From assembly GCA_029007785.1 (NCBI GenBank), contig JAQXIM010000129.1, positions 1 through 32,350 on the forward strand: DNA of 32,350 nt, in the 5' to 3' direction. Position numbers and translations under genes: made by a program. Under the pieces are notes generated by a model that was not told the origin of the DNA, made no database searches, and saw only the letters and a program-made list of their open reading frames with translations. Position 1 is the first letter of the stretch. The number at the start of each line of letters is the position of its first letter. Below, in pieces: positions 28,782 to 32,350 of the stretch. Source of the DNA: Clostridiales bacterium (lineage in GTDB: Bacteria; Bacillota; Clostridia; Lachnospirales; Lachnospiraceae).

Positions 28782-30914
28782 TTACATACTCTTTCTTTCC
28801 GCAATCTCCGCCATCTTCGCCTCATTCAGACGTGTATCTCCCTTAACACGGGAGTAGGAAAGATATCCATTCATTCGATCGATCTTTGTCAGATTGCGGC
28901 TGCCGCATTTTGGACAAACATCCATATCCAATTCCTGATGTCCGCAGTCATCACAATAAGCCAGAGAAAGATTAACACCTTCATAAAAACCTTTCTTCAT
29001 GGCCCGGCGAACCAGAGTCCGGATTGCCTCTTTATTATAAGCGATGGGATAACGAACATACTGGATTTTTCCGCCATTGCTCAGGTTCCAGAAACGTCCC
29101 TCCAGATCCTGCTTCTGGATGGGAGTGATATCCTCCGTTACATGACAATGGAAGCTGTTGCTTACATATTCCCGATCGGATACGTTTTCAACAATTCCAT
29201 ACTTTGCCCTGAACTGCTTTACCTGGGTTCCGCAAAGACTCTCTGCCGGTGTTCCGTAAATAGCATAGAGATGACCGTCTTCCTTCTTGAATTCCTGAAC
29301 CTTATCATTGATATGCTGGAGAACTTCCAGAGCAAATTCGCCGTCCTCTACCAGAGATTTTCCGTTATAGAGCTGCTGAAGTTCATTAAAAGCCGTAATA
29401 CCGAAGGATGCCGTGGCAGATTTGAGGAGAGGTTTGATCTTGTCATAAAGACCAAGATGACCGCCATAGAAACCACCCTCACAATATGCCAGCGGATTGG
29501 TAGAAGCTCTCATTTCTCCCAGATAAGCATATGTACGAATATGAATCTTACGAATCAGATTCAAGTAATAATCAAGAACCTCATAGAAATCCCGGCTTTC
29601 CTGACGAGCCTTTGCCAGGATCATGGGAAGATGAAGGCTGATAGCTCCAATATTGAATCTTCCCACAAATACAGGCTTGTCATCTTCATCTGCCGGTTCC
29701 ATGCCGCCCCGCTCAAACCAGGGAGACAGGAACGCACGGCAGCCCATGGGACTGATAATTTTGCCATATTTCTTGTACATTTCCGGAACGTAGCCTTCTC
29801 CCGTTAAGCTGAGCCAATCGGGATACATGGTACGACTGGAACACTCAATGCCGGCTTCGAAAACATCCTCCAGCTCTTTTCCCGGTCCGTGAAGATTCTC
29901 ATCGTAAAGGAATACAATCTTGGGGAACAATACAGGTTTTCGGCAGCTGCTCTTACCCTGACCATTCTGACGAACCTTCAGCATCATAATGGTCGCCATC
30001 TTCTCCCAGCGTCCTGTGCCGGTTCCTGCCGTCATGGTAATAAAGGGATAATCTCCCCGGCTGCTGGAAACGGAGTTAAATTTGTACTCCCATCCCTGAA
30101 ATCCCTGTCGAAAATCTCTTTCCATGTCCTTCATGGACTCTTCCTCGGCCCGTTCCGGGGTCAATCCTATTTCCAGATATCTCTTCTTATATTTCTGATA
30201 GGATTTTTCTGCATAAGGTGCAAGAATGGTCTCCACGCTGGGAACGGTAAATCCGCCGTACTGCTGGCTGGCAGCACTGAGCACAATATCGCCTATTACG
30301 TCGAAAGCCACATCCAGGGTTTTCGGTTCGTTATACCAGAGATTACCCATCTCAAATCCGCCCCTTAATACATTTTCCACATCAAAAAGGCAGCAGTTCA
30401 TGGTATCTCTTCGTGCCGACATATCGTGGACATAAATATATCCATCACGACATGCCTGCAGCTCTTCCGTATTCATAAAAAACTTCTGATAAAGGGATTT
30501 ATTCAGTTCGTTGAAAATCAGACTTCTCTTGGTGGATACCAGGGCACTGTCCGTATTGCTGTTCTCTTTATCTCCGATATACATAATCGACTGACTCTTC
30601 TTGTATACCTCATCCAGCATCTGAACAAAATCCTGCTTATAATTCCGATAGTCACGATAACTTTTCGCTACCTTCGGTTCCACGCTGTCCAGTGCACCTT
30701 CCACAATATTATGCATCTCGGAAATCGGAATTTCTGTCATATTCCGTTCTTCAATCTTCTGCATGACAAAATGACTGATATATTCATGTTCTTTGTCAGA
30801 GAAAGTATACAACACACGGTATGCAGACTTGTCCACAGCAGTAATAACCTTCTGCACATTGAATTTCTCTCTGGTATTGTCTTTCTTTATAATATATACA
30901 TGTTCAAAATCCAT
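28782..30914 (-). CDS. nrdD: Anaerobic ribonucleoside-triphosphate reductase (without redoxin)
   Basis: 710 residues, a class III reductase distinct from the one at 23725. It has an N-terminal ATP-cone (YIIKKDNTREKFNVQKVITAV), the catalytic barrel (MNCCLFDVENVLRGGF, FNIGAISLHLPMI), a zinc site CDDC...CPKC and the glycyl-radical loop DRMNGYLSYSR (G683). It has no fused redoxin and resembles the clostridial NrdD1-like form, which probably takes electrons from formate. The nearby nrdG makes it the canonical system. AAGGAGG lies before the ATG. A GC-rich hairpin (30941-30964) sits just upstream of that site. Expression starts from 31058-31086 and is likely repressed by NrdR. Confidence 0.95.
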   Translation of the reverse strand: MDFEHVYIIKKDNTREKFNVQKVITAVDKSAYRVLYTFSDKEHEYISHFVMQKIEERNMTEIPISEMHNIVEGALDSVEPKVAKSYRDYRNYKQDFVQMLDEVYKKSQSIMYIGDKENSNTDSALVSTKRSLIFNELNKSLYQKFFMNTEELQACRDGYIYVHDMSARRDTMNCCLFDVENVLRGGFEMGNLWYNEPKTLDVAFDVIGDIVLSAASQQYGGFTVPSVETILAPYAEKSYQKYKKRYLEIGLTPERAEEESMKDMERDFRQGFQGWEYKFNSVSSSRGDYPFITMTAGTGTGRWEKMATIMMLKVRQNGQGKSSCRKPVLFPKIVFLYDENLHGPGKELEDVFEAGIECSSRTMYPDWLSLTGEGYVPEMYKKYGKIISPMGCRAFLSPWFERGGMEPADEDDKPVFVGRFNIGAISLHLPMILAKARQESRDFYEVLDYYLNLIRKIHIRTYAYLGEMRASTNPLAYCEGGFYGGHLGLYDKIKPLLKSATASFGITAFNELQQLYNGKSLVEDGEFALEVLQHINDKVQEFKKEDGHLYAIYGTPAESLCGTQVKQFRAKYGIVENVSDREYVSNSFHCHVTEDITPIQKQDLEGRFWNLSNGGKIQYVRYPIAYNKEAIRTLVRRAMKKGFYEGVNLSLAYCDDCGHQELDMDVCPKCGSRNLTKIDRMNGYLSYSRVKGDTRLNEAKMAEIAERKSM

Positions 30915-30998
30915 GGACGTCTCCTCCTTATCGGATCTCCCCGGCCGTCTTTTCTCCCGGCCGGTATGAAGACTGCTTCCCCTTTTCGGAGCAGCAGC

Positions 30999-31046
30999 AA
31001 ACTAGATATAGTTAGTCCGCCATCATTTAATAACCATATATGGTGG
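30999..31046. promoter_or_regulatory. NrdR operator pair in the nrdD-nrdG leader
   Basis: Box 1 (31031-31046; minus strand CCACCATATATGGTTA) and box 2 (30999-31014; minus strand TAACTATATCTAGTTT) match the NrdR consensus and have centres 32 bp apart with a 16-base gap. Both lie downstream of the predicted start point, so NrdR would act as a roadblock here, unlike at the other nrdD promoter. Confidence 0.75.
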
Positions 31047-31057
31047 CGTGCTTTATT

Positions 31058-31086
31058 ATTGTACTATCTCATCTCTGCTTCGTCAA
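31058..31086 (-). promoter_or_regulatory. Promoter of nrdD-nrdG-dut-hflX
   Basis: TTGACG (31081-31086), 17 bases, TACAAT (31058-31063) on the minus strand, a strong sigma-A match. The leader to the ATG is about 140 bases and contains the two NrdR boxes and a GC hairpin. Confidence 0.8.
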
Positions 31087-31150
31087 TAACTCTCTCTATT
31101 CTGCCAAAAATTTTCTCTCTGCTCCGGCAAAAATTTCTCCAGAAAGAAAG

Positions 31151-31178
31151 GCAGCCGGTCTGTTTCACAGCCAGCTGC
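31151..31178 (-). terminator. Likely terminator after the carboxypeptidase gene
   Basis: GCAGC (31151-31155) pairs with GCTGC (31174-31178), with a broken inner stem; the minus-strand exit is TTTCTTTCT. Placed between the carboxypeptidase stop and the nrdD promoter. Confidence 0.5.
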
Positions 31179-31183
31179 ACTTA

Positions 31184-32350
31184 TTATCGATTCTGTCTTA
31201 CTCTCCGTCTTCTGCGGCGGCGGCGTCTTCTGCGGCGTATTGCATTTCGAATCAGACGAAGAAGAATACCGATAAGAACCAACAGCAGTACGATCAGTAT
31301 GCCGATGGCTATGATTTCCTGCCGGTTCCAGATTTTCCCCTTATTTTCGTTTCCTTTGTTCTCTGACACAACAGCTTCCGTCTCTCCGGAATTCAGATTC
31401 GATGCATCTCCATTTCCCACCGTTTCCCCGGCAGAGGAATCCGAAGCTTCCTCAGAAACCGTAATTTCCGCTGTGACCGCAGCCGTATTCATCGCAATTC
31501 CACGATAATACCATGTTCTTTCTCCCACCACGTTGGAAGGTTCCCCTTGTTTTGTTTCAAAATCTGTGGTAACTTCCGACCAATCGGCTTCTTTGGGCAG
31601 AAGAATGCTCACATCCGGGTCAATCTCAAGATTTACCGGAAAAACTCCCGTTCCATCCGACAGATAAGATCGATTGATTTCGTCGGCGGAATACAGTTCG
31701 AAGGAATCAAAACCATAGTCCAGCAAAGACTGTGTATCATTCCAGCGACTGTCACTCCCCTTCATAATGACACAGATCAGATCCATATCTCCCCGGGAAG
31801 CATACGTTACCAGGGTACTTCCGGCCAGAGATGTGTAACCGGTCTTACCGCATACCACATCCTCGTCATAAAACTCGCTGTCCGGAAGCAGCATGGCATG
31901 ATGATTGGTATATGTCGAAAATCCATCGGTCAGAATTTTTCTTCCCTTTATGGAAATGCGGGGAATCGATGCATACTGACGAAACCGATCGTTCTCAACA
32001 CAGCCCCAGAGAATCATTGCCATATCATGGGCCGTTGTCTTATGTTCTGGATTGTTTAATCCATGCGGATTAACAAAATTCGTATTCTCCGCTCCCAATT
32101 CCTTTGCCTTTTCGTTCATCAAAACAGCAAAATCTTCCAGGGAGCCGGAAACTGTTTCTGCCAGAGCATAAGCTGCCTCGTTGACGGATTCCACCAGCAG
32201 AAACTGGAGACATTCGTCCACGGTCAGAATTTCACCTTCCTGGAATTCCCAATGATGACCGCCGTCTTCCAGATCATAAATGGAATTATGAGAAAATGTA
32301 ATCTCCTGATCCAGCTCCAGATTTTCCAGAGCCAGTAATGCGGTCATAAT
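31184..32350 (-). CDS. D-alanyl-D-alanine carboxypeptidase (peptidase S11), 5'-partial, with poly-arginine tail
   Basis: The gene enters from the right edge; the SxxK nucleophile would lie just outside, as the window begins at IMTALLALE, the family sequence right after it. SVN (SxN motif, in VESVNEAAYALAE) and CGKTGYTS (KTG motif) complete the active site. The enzyme trims the terminal D-Ala of peptidoglycan stem peptides. A beta domain, a Ser/Glu/Thr linker, a C-terminal membrane helix (IIAIGILIVLLLVLIGILL) and a cytosolic tail of 12 consecutive arginines (31202-31237) follow. S11 enzymes usually end in an amphipathic helix, so the full helix plus arginine tail is a variant. The real start is off-window. 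Confidence 0.88.
   Translation of the reverse strand: MMTALLALENLELDQEITFSHNSIYDLEDGGHHWEFQEGEILTVDECLQFLLVESVNEAAYALAETVSGSLEDFAVLMNEKAKELGAENTNFVNPHGLNNPEHKTTAHDMAMILWGCVENDRFRQYASIPRISIKGRKILTDGFSTYTNHHAMLLPDSEFYDEDVVCGKTGYTSLAGSTLVTYASRGDMDLICVIMKGSDSRWNDTQSLLDYGFDSFELYSADEINRSYLSDGTGVFPVNLEIDPDVSILLPKEADWSEVTTDFETKQGEPSNVVGERTWYYRGIAMNTAAVTAEITVSEEASDSSAGETVGNGDASNLNSGETEAVVSENKGNENKGKIWNRQEIIAIGILIVLLLVLIGILLRLIRNAIRRRRRRRRRRRRVRQNR

Noticed and set aside
30941-30964. GC-rich hairpin before nrdD as a terminator
   Set aside because: The exit on the minus strand is GGGGAGATCC with no U-run; it may affect translation instead.

Overview
The window looks like a piece of chromosome from a strictly anaerobic, low-to-moderate GC Firmicute, most likely a gut Lachnospiraceae/Clostridia member. 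The supporting signs are oxygen-sensitive glycyl-radical ribonucleotide reductases as the only RNRs seen, a perfect CIRCE operator before groES-groEL, consensus sigma-A promoters with strong AGGAGG ribosome sites, a NiaR-type niacin repressor, a 2-hydroxyacyl-CoA dehydratase activator-type giant protein, and clostridial low-molecular-weight penicillin-binding and amidase genes. No rRNA, tRNA, IS element, prophage or CRISPR array was recognised.

Layout, left to right. 1-2,975: an RHS/carbohydrate-binding protein fragment running off the left edge, then lysA and a non-catalytic rhomboid-like membrane protein, all on the minus strand from one promoter. 2,976-7,750: an AT-rich palindromic control region and a 1,424-residue activase/dehydratase fusion on the plus strand. 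7,789-12,261: minus-strand single genes: a Tat-exported two-domain esterase, a eukaryotic-type HisA (HIS6-like), and a lipoprotein amidase. 12,314-16,650: niaR-guaB and groES-groEL units with promoters and terminators. 17,146-17,655: a small acidic membrane protein with DNA repeats. 17,775-21,227: an operon of a 61-residue protein, glnS and a MocR-type regulator. 21,314-23,673: a plus-strand three-gene cassette (membrane zinc ribbon, DUF5685-type protein, J-domain protein with a cysteine-string tail). 23,725-31,086: an anaerobic nucleotide block with two different class III ribonucleotide reductases, nrdG, dut and hflX. 31,184 to the right edge: a D-Ala-D-Ala carboxypeptidase with a 12-arginine tail.

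How parts work together. The two NrdD proteins, NrdG and dUTPase form a coherent dNTP supply set. Both nrdD promoters carry a pair of NrdR-box-like 16-mers whose centres are exactly 32 bp apart, so both are probably under NrdR. GuaB and NiaR are likely co-transcribed. GlnS and the MocR regulator are separated by only 6 bases and share a promoter with a tiny upstream protein.

The best candidate for an undescribed system is the cassette at 21,546-23,595. Its middle protein has two aspartate-rich motifs resembling a divergent class I isoprenoid synthase, and its J-domain partner ends in a cysteine string reminiscent of eukaryotic cysteine-string proteins. Both are eye-level inferences that need structural and enzymatic tests.
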